From JBCBSZ01 sp039185015 (GTDB lineage Bacteria; Actinomycetota; Acidimicrobiia; Acidimicrobiales; Poriferisodalaceae): 64,000 nt of DNA. Each line of letters starts with the position of its first letter. Within the stretch, counting starts at the first letter, position 1. Both the position numbers and the translations under genes were made by a program. Below the pieces are notes generated by a model. It ran no database searches and was not told where the DNA came from. It worked only from the letters and a program-made list of their open reading frames with translations. The stretch lies in assembly GCA_039185015.1 (NCBI GenBank), contig JBCDAU010000003.1, forward strand, positions 124,001 to 188,000. The letters run 5' to 3'. Of this stretch, positions 48,449 to 57,018 are shown one piece after another.

Positions 48449-50061
48449 ACGACGCCGACGCCACCCGCATCATCCGACCCGGCCAACAGTCCGGGAGTCC
48501 TCCCGCCGACGAGGAGAGGGGCCAGCTGACCGACGAGCTCATCGCGACCTCGATCTGGGACGATGACATGCTCGCCAGGGCCGGCATCCCGATCGACCAG
48601 GCCCCGATCGTGTCCATCGGCGGCGGGCTGGGCTCGTTCGCCCTCGTCGACACGCTGCGGATCGCCGGCGTCGACACGTCGAGCATCCGAGTCATCACCA
48701 ACCTCGATCGTCCGTCCGACACGTACCGCTGGCTGGCCGGCAACTCGCAGATCCCCGAGGGCGAGCGGCTCCGCTCCGACGCCGGCTCGGTCATGGACAA
48801 CGTCTGGGGGTTCCCGAGCTACGCGTGGCGAGAGTCGAGGACGGCGTCGTCGCTGTCGAAGCGCCTCGCCCCGCTCTGGAACGTCCTCGCCGAGCCGTTC
48901 GGCATCGACTACTGGACACCCCGTGCGGGCGACGTCTACGACGGCGTCGATCGCGAGGCCGTGCGGATCAGCTGGGCCGACATGGTGACCAAGGGGCTCG
49001 TGCGGATGGTGCGTCGCCACCGCGGTGGCGGCTTCGTCACGCTGTACACCCCGGACGGAGCGACCCCGGGCCAGCGTCGGGCGATCCGCTCCCAGCACGT
49101 GCACGTCGCGGTCGGCTACCCCGGGCTGAAGTTCCTGCCCGACCTCCAGGCCTACCGCGAGGCCCACAGCGACTTCTCCCGGGTCGTCAACGCCTACGAG
49201 CCGCACGATCACGTCTACGAGGAGCTCCGACGCTCACCGGGCACCGTGCTGGTGCGCGGCAGCGGCATCGTCGGCTCCCGCGTCCTGCAACGGCTGCTCG
49301 ACGACCGTGACGCCGGCCTCGCCGACACCACCGTCATCCACCTGTTCCGCAACTACGTCGACAGTCCCCAGGGCGAGAAGATCACCTACCGCCGACCCGG
49401 CGGTGACGGCTTCGCCTACCAGGGCTTCAACTTCCCGAAGTCGGCATGGGGTGGCCAGCTCAAGGTCAAGCTCGAGGAGCTCGAAGGACCGGAGCGGGCC
49501 GATCTGATCCGCACGATGGGCGGGACCAACACCCCGAAGCGAAAGTCGTGGCAGGTCCAGATCAAGCGGGCCAGGAGCCACGACGCCTACCGGCAGATCG
49601 TCGGCCAGGTCTCCGAGGTCCGGCAGGGACCGAACCAGACGGTGGTCACCGAGGTCGACACCCAGAACGGACGACTCGAGCTGCCCGCCAACTTCATCAT
49701 CGACGCCACCGGCCTGGAGGCCGACATCGGCGAGCACCGCGTGCTCGCCGATCTGCTCGAGCACAGCGGCGCCAACCGCAACGCCTACGGGCGCCTCGAC
49801 GTGGCTCCGTCCTTCGAGGTCAGAGGCACCCGGAGCGACCGTGGCCGCTGCTACGCCACCGGGAGCATCACCCTCGGCGGCTACTACGCAGGCGTCGACT
49901 CCTTCCTCGGGCTGCAGTACGCGGCCCTCCAGATCGCCGATGATCTCGCCGCCGCCGGCTCGGTCCCTCGCATCGGTCCACGGCGGTCGGTCGGCGAATG
50001 GTGGCGCCGGATGCGGGATCGACCACCCGCCCCCGGCACGAGCACCGGAGCAGCCTCATGA
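48445..50061 (+). CDS. Rossmann-fold (FAD/NAD-binding) oxidoreductase-like protein with phosphothreonine-like N-terminal peptide
   Basis: 538 residues from GTG 48445, overlapping the kinase stop. The N-terminus VNDADATRIIRPGQQSGSPP resembles pThr-x-x-Ile peptides recognised by FHA domains and is disordered-looking. The core begins PIVSIGGGLGSFALVDTLRI (GxGxxG-type dinucleotide loop) and includes VLVRGSGIVGSRVLQRLLDD as a second dinucleotide site and FIIDATGLEADI, the usual ATG motif of FAD-dependent enzymes. Substrate unknown. Likely a target of the adjacent kinase (inference). Confidence 0.65.
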   Translation: MNDADATRIIRPGQQSGSPPADEERGQLTDELIATSIWDDDMLARAGIPIDQAPIVSIGGGLGSFALVDTLRIAGVDTSSIRVITNLDRPSDTYRWLAGNSQIPEGERLRSDAGSVMDNVWGFPSYAWRESRTASSLSKRLAPLWNVLAEPFGIDYWTPRAGDVYDGVDREAVRISWADMVTKGLVRMVRRHRGGGFVTLYTPDGATPGQRRAIRSQHVHVAVGYPGLKFLPDLQAYREAHSDFSRVVNAYEPHDHVYEELRRSPGTVLVRGSGIVGSRVLQRLLDDRDAGLADTTVIHLFRNYVDSPQGEKITYRRPGGDGFAYQGFNFPKSAWGGQLKVKLEELEGPERADLIRTMGGTNTPKRKSWQVQIKRARSHDAYRQIVGQVSEVRQGPNQTVVTEVDTQNGRLELPANFIIDATGLEADIGEHRVLADLLEHSGANRNAYGRLDVAPSFEVRGTRSDRGRCYATGSITLGGYYAGVDSFLGLQYAALQIADDLAAAGSVPRIGPRRSVGEWWRRMRDRPPAPGTSTGAAS

Positions 50062-50486
50062 CGCCGACCCTCCTCGGACGCATCCAGAGCAGGCTCGTGC
50101 TCCTCGCGACGGTGGGCGTCGTCTGGACGCTGATCATCGGGCCCTTCCTGCCTGCCGACGGGGCGCTCAGCGACGTCTACTCCATGGCGTTCCGGGCGCT
50201 CGCCGCGACGGCGATCCTCGGCGTCGTGCTCTGGGAGCCGCTCTACCACGGGCTCCAGCAGATCCGCTGGGAGAAGGACTGGCCGACCTCGCTCGGGCTC
50301 GTCACCGGCATCCCGGAGGGCCTGCTCGTCTGGCTGCTCGTCTTCGGCGACGGGATGTCGGGCGTCACCTCGACGACGTTCTGGCTCCACTTCGGCACCA
50401 CGTGGGTGCTCGTCTGGGCGGCTGCGAACGGTCCGCTCCAGATCGTCCTGATCCGCTGGCGGTACCGCGGTGGTCGCGTCTGGTGA
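50058..50486 (+). CDS. Integral membrane protein, four helices, unknown function
   Basis: 142 residues from ATG 50058, overlapping the oxidoreductase stop (ATGA). Four hydrophobic helices: LVLLATVGVVWTLIIGPFLP, AATAILGVVLWEPLYHGLQQ, SLGLVTGIPEGLLVWLLVFG and WVLVWAAANGPLQIVLIRW. No family recognised. Tight coupling ties it to the kinase/oxidoreductase operon. Confidence 0.65.
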   Translation: MTPTLLGRIQSRLVLLATVGVVWTLIIGPFLPADGALSDVYSMAFRALAATAILGVVLWEPLYHGLQQIRWEKDWPTSLGLVTGIPEGLLVWLLVFGDGMSGVTSTTFWLHFGTTWVLVWAAANGPLQIVLIRWRYRGGRVW

Positions 50487-50499
50487 GCTCGCCCCCGTC

Positions 50500-51726
50500 G
50501 TGACCGCACCCGACCGACCCGATCTCGACCTCGTCGAGCAGGCGGCCCGAGCCCGCTCGGCCGTGCAACGCCAGCGCGCGCTGCGGGCGCTGGCGATCTC
50601 TGCGGCGATCACGGTGGTGTGGGCGGTGGCCGTGACGGTCCTCGGTCACTGGTCCCGCATCGGCGAGCACTGGGAAGCGGCCATCACGATGGTCTTCGGC
50701 AGCTTCGTCGCCGGCTCGACGCCCCAGGGCGGAGGCGCGGTGGCGTTCCCCGTCTTCACCAAGCTCCTCGACGTGCCCGCCGAGGTCGCCCGCACGTTCT
50801 CGCTGTCGATCCAGACGGTCGGGATGGGAACCGCGACCGCGGCGATCCTGATCCGTCGGCGGGTCGTGCAGTGGCGTCTTGCCGCCATCGCGACGCCGGC
50901 GGCGGTGCTCGCGTTCGTCGTCGTCGCCTGGTTCGCCGGCGACGCGGACGAGCCGTTCCGACCATCGCTGCTGCCCGGCCCGTACGTGAAGGTCACGTTC
51001 ACGCTCGTGCTCGCCGCGATGGCCATCGTGGTCGTGCTCGGACGTCGCATCCCGGTCCGGGTGGTCGAGCGAGACCTGCCCGGGGCCGGTCCCCGGGTCG
51101 TCACCGCGGCGCTGGTGGCGGGCGCGATCGGCGGTGTCGCCTCGGCGCTCGTCGGCTCGGGCGCCGATGTGTTCACCTACCTCCTCGTCGCCGTGCTCAT
51201 CGGGCTCGACCCCCGCATCGGCGTCCCGACCTCCGTCGTCGTGATGACCGCCGTCTCGGTCGTCGGGTTCGTCCTGCTCGGCCTGATCGACGGGCACCTC
51301 GACGTCACGGTCGTCGATGGTCTCGTCACGCAGGTCGGCGACGTGGTCGTCTCCGAGCCGCTCGACGCCGACCGCGCCGACCTGTTCGGTCTCTGGCTGG
51401 CCGCCGTCCCGATCGTCGCCTGGGGCGCCCCCGCCGGCTCGGCCGTCGCGGCCCGGCTCTCCATCCGCCACCTCGTCTGGCTGGTGGTCGGCCTCGCAGC
51501 CGCCGAGACCATCTCCACGATCGTGTTCCTCGACGAGCTGCGCAGCGATGCCGGCCTCGTCGCCTACGCCGTCGTCGGCGCGGTGGTGACCACCGGCGGG
51601 CTCTTCCTGGCCGTCCGCCACCGGCACGCGTTGCTCGGCCTCGACGGGTTCCACGGCGACCGAACGTTCCGACGCACCGACGTCGAGATCGACGACGACT
51701 ACCTCGACCACCTGGAGGACGAGTGA
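50500..51726 (+). CDS. TauE/SafE family membrane transporter
   Basis: 408 residues from GTG 50500 (an in-frame GTG at 50470 would overlap the previous gene). Eight to nine helices in two similar halves; the first has FGSFVAGSTPQGGGAVAFPV and the second GAIGGVASALVGSGADVFTY, the TauE/SafE-type G-x-x-x-G-x-G repeat. Family transports sulfite, sulfoacetate or other anions. The C-terminal tail (FRRTDVEIDDDYLDHLEDE) is very acidic. Confidence 0.75.
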   Translation: MTAPDRPDLDLVEQAARARSAVQRQRALRALAISAAITVVWAVAVTVLGHWSRIGEHWEAAITMVFGSFVAGSTPQGGGAVAFPVFTKLLDVPAEVARTFSLSIQTVGMGTATAAILIRRRVVQWRLAAIATPAAVLAFVVVAWFAGDADEPFRPSLLPGPYVKVTFTLVLAAMAIVVVLGRRIPVRVVERDLPGAGPRVVTAALVAGAIGGVASALVGSGADVFTYLLVAVLIGLDPRIGVPTSVVVMTAVSVVGFVLLGLIDGHLDVTVVDGLVTQVGDVVVSEPLDADRADLFGLWLAAVPIVAWGAPAGSAVAARLSIRHLVWLVVGLAAAETISTIVFLDELRSDAGLVAYAVVGAVVTTGGLFLAVRHRHALLGLDGFHGDRTFRRTDVEIDDDYLDHLEDE

Positions 51727-51745
51727 TGACCACGGCGCAACGAAC

Positions 51746-52552
51746 ATGAAGGGCATCGCCGACTACCGCTTCGTCGAGCTGCTCGGCGAGGGCAACCACG
51801 GCACCTTCTGGAAGGCGGACGCGCCCGACCGACTCGGGGTCGACGCCGAGCACGTCGCCGTCAAGGTGCTCGCCCACCGAGCGAGCGATGACGACGTCGC
51901 GCGGTTCGGTCGTGAGCTGCGCCACTACTCCCGGGTCGTCGCCGAGGAGCTGGTGCCGCTGCTCGATGCAGGCCATCAGGAAGGACGGCTCTTCTACGCG
52001 ACGCCGTGGTACCGCAGGGGCTCGCTCGACGCCTCCGTCGGCGCGCTCGGCCGCTCCGAGGTGCTCACGGCGGTCGCCGACGCCGCACGGGCTGCCCACG
52101 CCCTGCACGAGTCCGGCATCGCCCACCGCGACATCAAGCCGGCCAACATCACGCTGACCGAGGACGGTCGCGGTCGTCTCGGCGACCTCGGTCTCGCCCA
52201 GGCGTTGTCGCCGGGCAAGACCATCACCGGCATCGGTCCGGTCGGCGCGATCGAGTACCTGGCGCCCGAGCTCGTCCGCGGTGACCGGGCCTCGAGGGCC
52301 TCGGACGTGTGGGCGCTCGGCGCGACCTTGCACCGAGCGCTCACCGGCCGCTCCCTCTACCCCGGCCTCCCCGGCGACCTGCTCGCCGCGCTGCGCCACG
52401 TCGTCACCGGCCGTCCCGTGATCGACTCGCTCGCGTCGGACGCCGAGACCGAGGCCATCGCCTGGGCGCTCGAGGCCGAGGCGACCGGCCGACCACCCAC
52501 CGCCCTCCAGTTCGCGGAGCGGCTCGACTCCCTGACGGAGGTCGCACGATGA
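51746..52552 (+). CDS. Cytoplasmic Ser/Thr protein kinase
   Basis: 268 residues. Hanks-type kinase lacking any membrane segment: LLGEGNHGTFWKA glycine loop, Lys40 in VAVKVL, catalytic loop AHRDIKPANI (Asp129), and GDLGLAQ in place of DFG (DLG, residues 147-149; seen in some active kinases), AIEYLAPE as the APE region. Second kinase of the island, overlapping the FHA gene by 4 bp (ATGA). Confidence 0.88.
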   Translation: MKGIADYRFVELLGEGNHGTFWKADAPDRLGVDAEHVAVKVLAHRASDDDVARFGRELRHYSRVVAEELVPLLDAGHQEGRLFYATPWYRRGSLDASVGALGRSEVLTAVADAARAAHALHESGIAHRDIKPANITLTEDGRGRLGDLGLAQALSPGKTITGIGPVGAIEYLAPELVRGDRASRASDVWALGATLHRALTGRSLYPGLPGDLLAALRHVVTGRPVIDSLASDAETEAIAWALEAEATGRPPTALQFAERLDSLTEVAR

Positions 52553-53745
52553 CCCTGGACAACCGTGCAGCAGCCGTCCACCTCGGCGACGGCTTCGTCG
52601 CCCGGTGGCCCGGAGCCATCGTCTGCGTGCCACCGTCCGATCGGGCGCGCGGGGTCATCGAGCACCTCGACCGGGCGCTCGCCGTCGGCGGCACCGATCC
52701 GGGACCCGGACGCGTGCTCGAGGCCGTCGGTGAGCTGATCGGTGACGCCTCCGGGACCTTCGCGGCCATCGTGTCGGTCGACGTCGGCCTCCGTGGCGTC
52801 GTCAGCGGCCACGCCGAGATCGTGCTGGCCGACCGGTCGATCGTCGGGACGCCGGGCGACGTGACGATCGAGGACCTGCCCGAGTCATCGGGACCGGTGG
52901 TGTTGCGAGGCCTCGGCGACGGGTCGTCGCCGACGGTCGACCTGTTCGATCTCCGCTCCGGGATCGTGCCCGGGCGTGCGGTGACGCTGCGCCGACGTGA
53001 CGACGCCGAGCAGCCATCGGCTGCAGCGCCCGTCGTCGAGGTGGCCCCTCCGCCGGCGCCCGTCGCACCGATGCCCGAACCGGAGCCGGAGCTCGCGGTG
53101 AGCGCCGACTTCGAGGTGCTCGACCTCGGCGCCGACGTCGACACCGACGAGATGCCGCTCCCCGTGCTCGCCGAAGGCCCGGCCGCCCCACCCATCGAAG
53201 ACGATCCGATCACGATGACCGACGGCGCCGAGCTCGTGCCCGGGATCCTGTGCTCGCGTGGGCACTTCAACAACCCGCAGGCCCGGTACTGCATGGTGTG
53301 CGGCATCTCGATGGTGCACTTGACCCACCGCATCGTCGAGCAGCCGCGCCCCACGCTCGGCTTCGCGGTGTTCGACGATGGCGCCACGTACGCGTTCGAT
53401 CGGAGCTACGTGGTCGGGCGCGACCCCGACGACGAGGCCGCCCACCGCGGCGCCGAGGCCCTGCTCCTCGACGACACCGAGCGGACCGTGTCCCGGGCCC
53501 ACGCCGAGATCCGGCTCGTCGAGTGGGACGTCGTGCTCACCGATCTGGGATCGACCAACGGCACCTTCGTGTGGAACCCGCCCGCCGGGCGATGGGACCG
53601 GCTCGAGCCCGGCACGCAGAGGCGCCTCGAGTCGGGGGCGGCGGTGTCGATCGGTCGCCGGACCTTCGTCTTCGAGTCGGTGCACCGGCTGGCCCCGGTG
53701 AGCGGGCCGAGCGAGGTGCCGGGACCGCCGCCCGAGCTGCAGTAG
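52549..53745 (+). CDS. FHA-domain protein with zinc ribbon
   Basis: 398 residues from ATG 52549. N-terminal about 160 residues form an unassigned alpha/beta domain (FVARWPGAIVCVPPSDRARG; DRSIVGTPGDVTIED) that faintly recalls PP2C-type phosphatases but lacks their metal motifs. Then a Pro/Glu linker, a zinc ribbon (ILCSRGHFNNPQARYCMVCG) and a C-terminal FHA domain: YVVGRDPDDE, VSRAHAEIRL and TDLGSTNGTFVW (GR, SRAH, STNGT). FHA domains bind phosphothreonine, so it is a natural reader for the kinase it overlaps. Confidence 0.85.
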   Translation: MTLDNRAAAVHLGDGFVARWPGAIVCVPPSDRARGVIEHLDRALAVGGTDPGPGRVLEAVGELIGDASGTFAAIVSVDVGLRGVVSGHAEIVLADRSIVGTPGDVTIEDLPESSGPVVLRGLGDGSSPTVDLFDLRSGIVPGRAVTLRRRDDAEQPSAAAPVVEVAPPPAPVAPMPEPEPELAVSADFEVLDLGADVDTDEMPLPVLAEGPAAPPIEDDPITMTDGAELVPGILCSRGHFNNPQARYCMVCGISMVHLTHRIVEQPRPTLGFAVFDDGATYAFDRSYVVGRDPDDEAAHRGAEALLLDDTERTVSRAHAEIRLVEWDVVLTDLGSTNGTFVWNPPAGRWDRLEPGTQRRLESGAAVSIGRRTFVFESVHRLAPVSGPSEVPGPPPELQ

Positions 53746-53747
53746 TC

Positions 53748-53774
53748 GGGGCCGCCCCCTGGGGGGCGGTCCCC
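53748..53774 (+). terminator. GC-rich hairpin after the FHA gene
   Basis: GGGGCCGCCCCC pairs with GGGGGGCGGTCCCC (one bulged base) around a very short loop, starting just after the FHA gene stop, followed by ATTACC rather than a T-run. It could end the kinase operon before the protease gene. A second small palindrome, GGTCTC-N5-GAGACC (53794-53810), directly precedes the ATG at 53812 and may be regulatory. Confidence 0.5.
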
Positions 53775-53811
53775 ATTACCGGGACGGCGTCGAGGTCTCA
53801 GAGTGAGACCC

Positions 53812-55437
53812 ATGGCGACCACCACCACGAACCACACCACCAAGCGACATCTGATCCTGCTCCTCGTCACCGTCGCGATCCTGGCGGCAGCCTGTGGCTC
53901 GGCTGCGGGCGAGACCGTCGACACCGGCGGCGAGGGTGGCCGGATCGACTCGACGGCTCCACCGGACACGTCGGGTTCCGGCGGCACCCTCTCGGAGGCT
54001 GACAGCGCCCCCGGCTCGACCACGACCGTCGCCGACGTCACCGACGTCGACGAGGCCGTCGTCCAGATCGTCGCCCAGGGGACCTTCGTCGACCCGGAGG
54101 ACGGGCTCGTCCTGAACGCCGCCGGCGCCGGCTCCGGCTTCTTCATCGACTCCTCTGGGCTCGTGGTCACGAACAACCACGTGGTCACCGGGGCGGCGAC
54201 CCTCGAGGTGTTCGTCGGCGGCGAGTCGCACAACGCTCGGCTCGTCGCCAGCTCGGAGTGCTCCGACCTGGCAGTGATCGACGTCGACGGCGAGGGCTTC
54301 CCCTCGCTCGGCTGGCACCAGGGCGCGACCGACGTCGGTCTCGACGTCTACGCCGCCGGCTTCCCGCTCGGCGACCCCGAGTTCACGCTCACCCGGGGCA
54401 TCGTCTCGAAGGCCCAGAGCGCAGGCGACACCAGCTGGGCATCGATCGACGCCGCCCTGGAGCACGACGCCAACATCAACCCCGGCAACTCCGGCGGGCC
54501 GCTGGTCACCGAGGGCGGCCGGGTCGTCGGCGTCAACTACGCCGGCCGCCGCGACACCGCCCAGTTCTTCGCCATCTCGGCCGAGGAGGCCATCCCCGTC
54601 ATCGATCAGCTGATCGCCGGCGAGCCGGTGGACTGGATCGGCATCAACGGCCAGGCGATCGTGACCGACGACCTGTCCGGGGTCTGGGTCGCCGCCGTCG
54701 AGTCCGGCTCCCCGGCCAGCCGGGCCGGCATCCAGGCCGGTGACCTCATCACCCGGATGGAGGGTCTGGTGCTGGCGACCGACGGCACCATGGCCGACTA
54801 CTGCGACATCCTCCGCACGCGTGGCGACAGCGCGATCGCGGTCGAGGTGCTCCGCCTGTCCACCGACGAGATCCTCGAGGGCGAGATCAACGGCCGGCCA
54901 CTGGAGCAGACGTTCTCGTTCGCCGAGGAGCTGGGCGGCGGCGAGATGGTCGCGGACTCGGCCTCGGCGACCAGCTACGAATACACCTTCGTCACCGACG
55001 ACACCGGGCTGCTGTCGCTGGAGATCCCGACCGCCTGGAGCGACATCGACGGCCGACCGGCGGACGACCTCACGCTCGACGTCCGGGCGGCGCCGAGCCT
55101 GGCCGACTACGCCGACTTCTACGACGTGCCCGGCGTGCAGTTCACGGTCTCGATCGACGAGACGCTGCTCGGCGTGCCGACCGACCAGCTCCTGCGGGAG
55201 ATCACGACCTGGAGCGGTGGCTGCCAGCCCCAGGGCGTCGCCGCCTTCGACGACGGGCTGTTCGTGGGGAGTTGGGAGGCCTACTCGGCCTGTGGCGGGT
55301 CGGACGCCGGAGCGATCGTCGTGGTCGTCCGGCCCGAGAACCAGGCCTACACGATCATCCTCGCCGTCCAGGTCGTGAGCGACGCCGACCTCGAGGCAGC
55401 CGACCGGATCCTGTCGTCCTTCTTCGTCGACGTGTGA
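53812..55437 (+). CDS. HtrA/DegP-like trypsin-fold lipoprotein with PDZ and sensor-like C-terminal domain
   Basis: 541 residues from ATG 53812. Lipobox LAAACGS (Cys28), Gly/Ser/Thr linker, S1C protease domain with catalytic triad His123 (TNNHVV), Asp152 (CSDLAVI) and Ser227 (GNSGGP), then a PDZ domain (VAAVESGSPASRAGIQAGDL). Residues about 395-541 form an extra domain (LSLEIPTAWSDIDGRPADDL; ITTWSGGCQPQG; YSACGGSDAG) clearly related to the outer domain of the kinase at 46466. Acts outside the cytoplasmic membrane on misfolded or regulatory targets. May share a signal with the kinase. Confidence 0.85.
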   Translation: MATTTTNHTTKRHLILLLVTVAILAAACGSAAGETVDTGGEGGRIDSTAPPDTSGSGGTLSEADSAPGSTTTVADVTDVDEAVVQIVAQGTFVDPEDGLVLNAAGAGSGFFIDSSGLVVTNNHVVTGAATLEVFVGGESHNARLVASSECSDLAVIDVDGEGFPSLGWHQGATDVGLDVYAAGFPLGDPEFTLTRGIVSKAQSAGDTSWASIDAALEHDANINPGNSGGPLVTEGGRVVGVNYAGRRDTAQFFAISAEEAIPVIDQLIAGEPVDWIGINGQAIVTDDLSGVWVAAVESGSPASRAGIQAGDLITRMEGLVLATDGTMADYCDILRTRGDSAIAVEVLRLSTDEILEGEINGRPLEQTFSFAEELGGGEMVADSASATSYEYTFVTDDTGLLSLEIPTAWSDIDGRPADDLTLDVRAAPSLADYADFYDVPGVQFTVSIDETLLGVPTDQLLREITTWSGGCQPQGVAAFDDGLFVGSWEAYSACGGSDAGAIVVVVRPENQAYTIILAVQVVSDADLEAADRILSSFFVDV

Positions 55438-55466
55438 GCCGACGCCGGCGTCGACACGTGAGATCG

Positions 55467-55501
55467 GGAGGCCCCGGGGACTCGTCCCCCCGGGGGCCTC
55501 C
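55467..55501 (+). terminator. Strong GC hairpin after the HtrA-like gene
   Basis: GGAGGCCCCGGGG pairs with CCCCGGGGGCCTCC (one bulged G) around loop ACTCGTCC, 30 bp after the protease stop. No T-run follows, only TCGCG. Confidence 0.6.
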
Positions 55502-55511
55502 TCGCGTCGAC

Positions 55512-55690
55512 TGCCCCGCCCGGGTCAGGAGCCACGGCCGCGCCGCAGCCGCTCCACCGGCGAGGACCTGCGGAGGAGGGTGGGGCTCCGGGGCCCCGCC
55601 CGGGTCAGGAGCCACGGCCGCGCCGCAGCCGCTCCACCGGCGAAGACCTGCGGAGGAGGGTGGGGCTCCGGGGCCCCGCCCGGGTCAGGA
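55512..55690 (+). repeat. 80-bp tandem direct repeat, two copies plus, related to the 46295 repeat
   Basis: Units start at about 55514 and 55594 with a third partial copy ending at the DUF899 gene stop. Each holds GGAGGAGGGTGGGGC-TCCGGG-GCCCCGCCCGGG, the same hairpin module as at 46.3-46.4 kb, with a different 5' half. The period is not a multiple of three. Confidence 0.8.
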
Positions 55691-56404
55691 GCTCGGGTAG
55701 GCGTCGTGGCGGTGGAGCCAGGCCATGCTCCACGGGAGGGCGTTCTCGTCTCGCCCGAGGGGCGTGAGATCGAGGAAGTGGTACGTGCTGTTCAGCATGT
55801 CGAGGCCGCGGCTGAAGGTCTGGTAGGTGAGGAAGACCCGGCCGTCGGGAGACCGCACGAAGACGCTCGCCCCCGGAGCTTCGTCGCCGCCGAAGTCCTG
55901 GGTGCCGAAGTTGTAGGGCCGGCCACCCTCGTCGCCGTCGAAGCTGACGCCCATGTCGACGTTGAACGACGACCCGGCCGAGGACCACCACGGGATCTCC
56001 CACCCCATCCGATCGCGGTAGGCGGCGAGCTCCGCGATCGGTGCCCGGGAGACCACGGCGAAGCTGGTGTTGCGGTGCTCGAGGTGCACGAGGGTGCCGT
56101 CGTAGCCGTCGGCCCAGAACGAGCAGGACGGGCACCCCTCGGGCCATCCCGGTCCGAACATGAAGTGCATCACGATCAGCTGCGACCGGCCCTCGAAGAG
56201 CTCGGCGAGCGTTCGGGTCGAGCCGTCGAGGCCGGTGAAGGCGTACTCGTCGGTGATCTCGAACCACGGCAGCTCGCGCCGTCGACGGCTCAACTCGTCA
56301 CGCTGACGAGTGAGCTCCTTCTCGGCGTCGAGGTGCTCCAGCCGGGCAGCCGTCCAGGCTGCTCGATCGACGAGCACTCGTCCGTCGAGGGTCACTTCGG
56401 TCAC
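55685..56404 (-). CDS. DUF899 thioredoxin-like protein
   Basis: 239 residues. Characteristic DUF899 features: EKELTRQRDELSRRRRELPW, LAELFEGRSQLIVMHFMFGP, and the redox-type CxxC in EGCPSCSFWADGYDG, followed by GWEIPWWSSAGSSFNVDMGV. Predicted cytoplasmic thioredoxin fold. A 22-bp palindrome lies 18 bp upstream of its start. Confidence 0.88.
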   Translation of the reverse strand: MTEVTLDGRVLVDRAAWTAARLEHLDAEKELTRQRDELSRRRRELPWFEITDEYAFTGLDGSTRTLAELFEGRSQLIVMHFMFGPGWPEGCPSCSFWADGYDGTLVHLEHRNTSFAVVSRAPIAELAAYRDRMGWEIPWWSSAGSSFNVDMGVSFDGDEGGRPYNFGTQDFGGDEAPGASVFVRSPDGRVFLTYQTFSRGLDMLNSTYHFLDLTPLGRDENALPWSMAWLHRHDAYPSS

Positions 56405-56422
56405 GGTGGGCCTCCCGGTCCT

Positions 56423-56444
56423 TGCGTAAGTGATAACTTACGCA
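56423..56444. promoter_or_regulatory. TGCGTAAGT-N4-ACTTACGCA operator candidate
   Basis: Perfect 9-bp inverted repeat, 18 bp upstream of the DUF899 start codon, in an A/T-rich patch. No regulator gene adjoins; the ArsR or XRE regulators downstream are possible binders. Confidence 0.5.
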
Positions 56445-56529
56445 TAGCGGCGGGCGTCGTCCACCGACGCCCCACCCGGGCACGCGCACTCGAGATCTGG
56501 CTGCGCGGCGTGGAGGCGCCGCCGACCGA

Positions 56530-56955
56530 CTAGGGCAGGTCGAGCTCGATCACCGGATCGGTGATCACGAAGTCGAGCACGTCGCCGGCCCCGCCGAACA
56601 TGGCGAAGATCACGAGCGCGCCACCGGCCATCGACAGGTTCTTCATGAACTGCGTCATCTCGAGCTGCTGGGCCTCGGGCTCGGTCTCCTTCCAGAAGGG
56701 ATGGATGAGGACGCCGAGGACCACGAGCTGACCGGCGATCAACAGCGCCCCGAGATCACCGAAGAGGCCGAGGATGATCGACACGCCGCCGACGATCCAG
56801 ATGGCACCGGCCACCTGGGTCAACGTCCGGGCGTTGCCGATCCCTCGACCCTCGGCGACCGCAGCGGCACCGGCCGGCTGCGCGACGTGGTTGATGCCGG
56901 AGGCGACGAAGATCAGCGAGAAGATGATCCGGCCGATCAGGAACACGAGTGACAT
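56530..56955 (-). CDS. DoxX family membrane protein
   Basis: 141 residues, four helices. Starts MSLVFLIGRIIFSLIFVASG with the DoxX hallmark GINHV and has VIHPFWKE-like LIHPFWKETEP after helix 3. DoxX proteins take part in redox or sulfur-related membrane complexes; role here unknown. Confidence 0.85.
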   Translation of the reverse strand: MSLVFLIGRIIFSLIFVASGINHVAQPAGAAAVAEGRGIGNARTLTQVAGAIWIVGGVSIILGLFGDLGALLIAGQLVVLGVLIHPFWKETEPEAQQLEMTQFMKNLSMAGGALVIFAMFGGAGDVLDFVITDPVIELDLP

Positions 56956-57018
56956 GGGACTCCCCCTCCCCAGTGGGGGGCCAACCCTAGGGCGCGAGGC
57001 CGTTCCCGTTCTCGGAAG

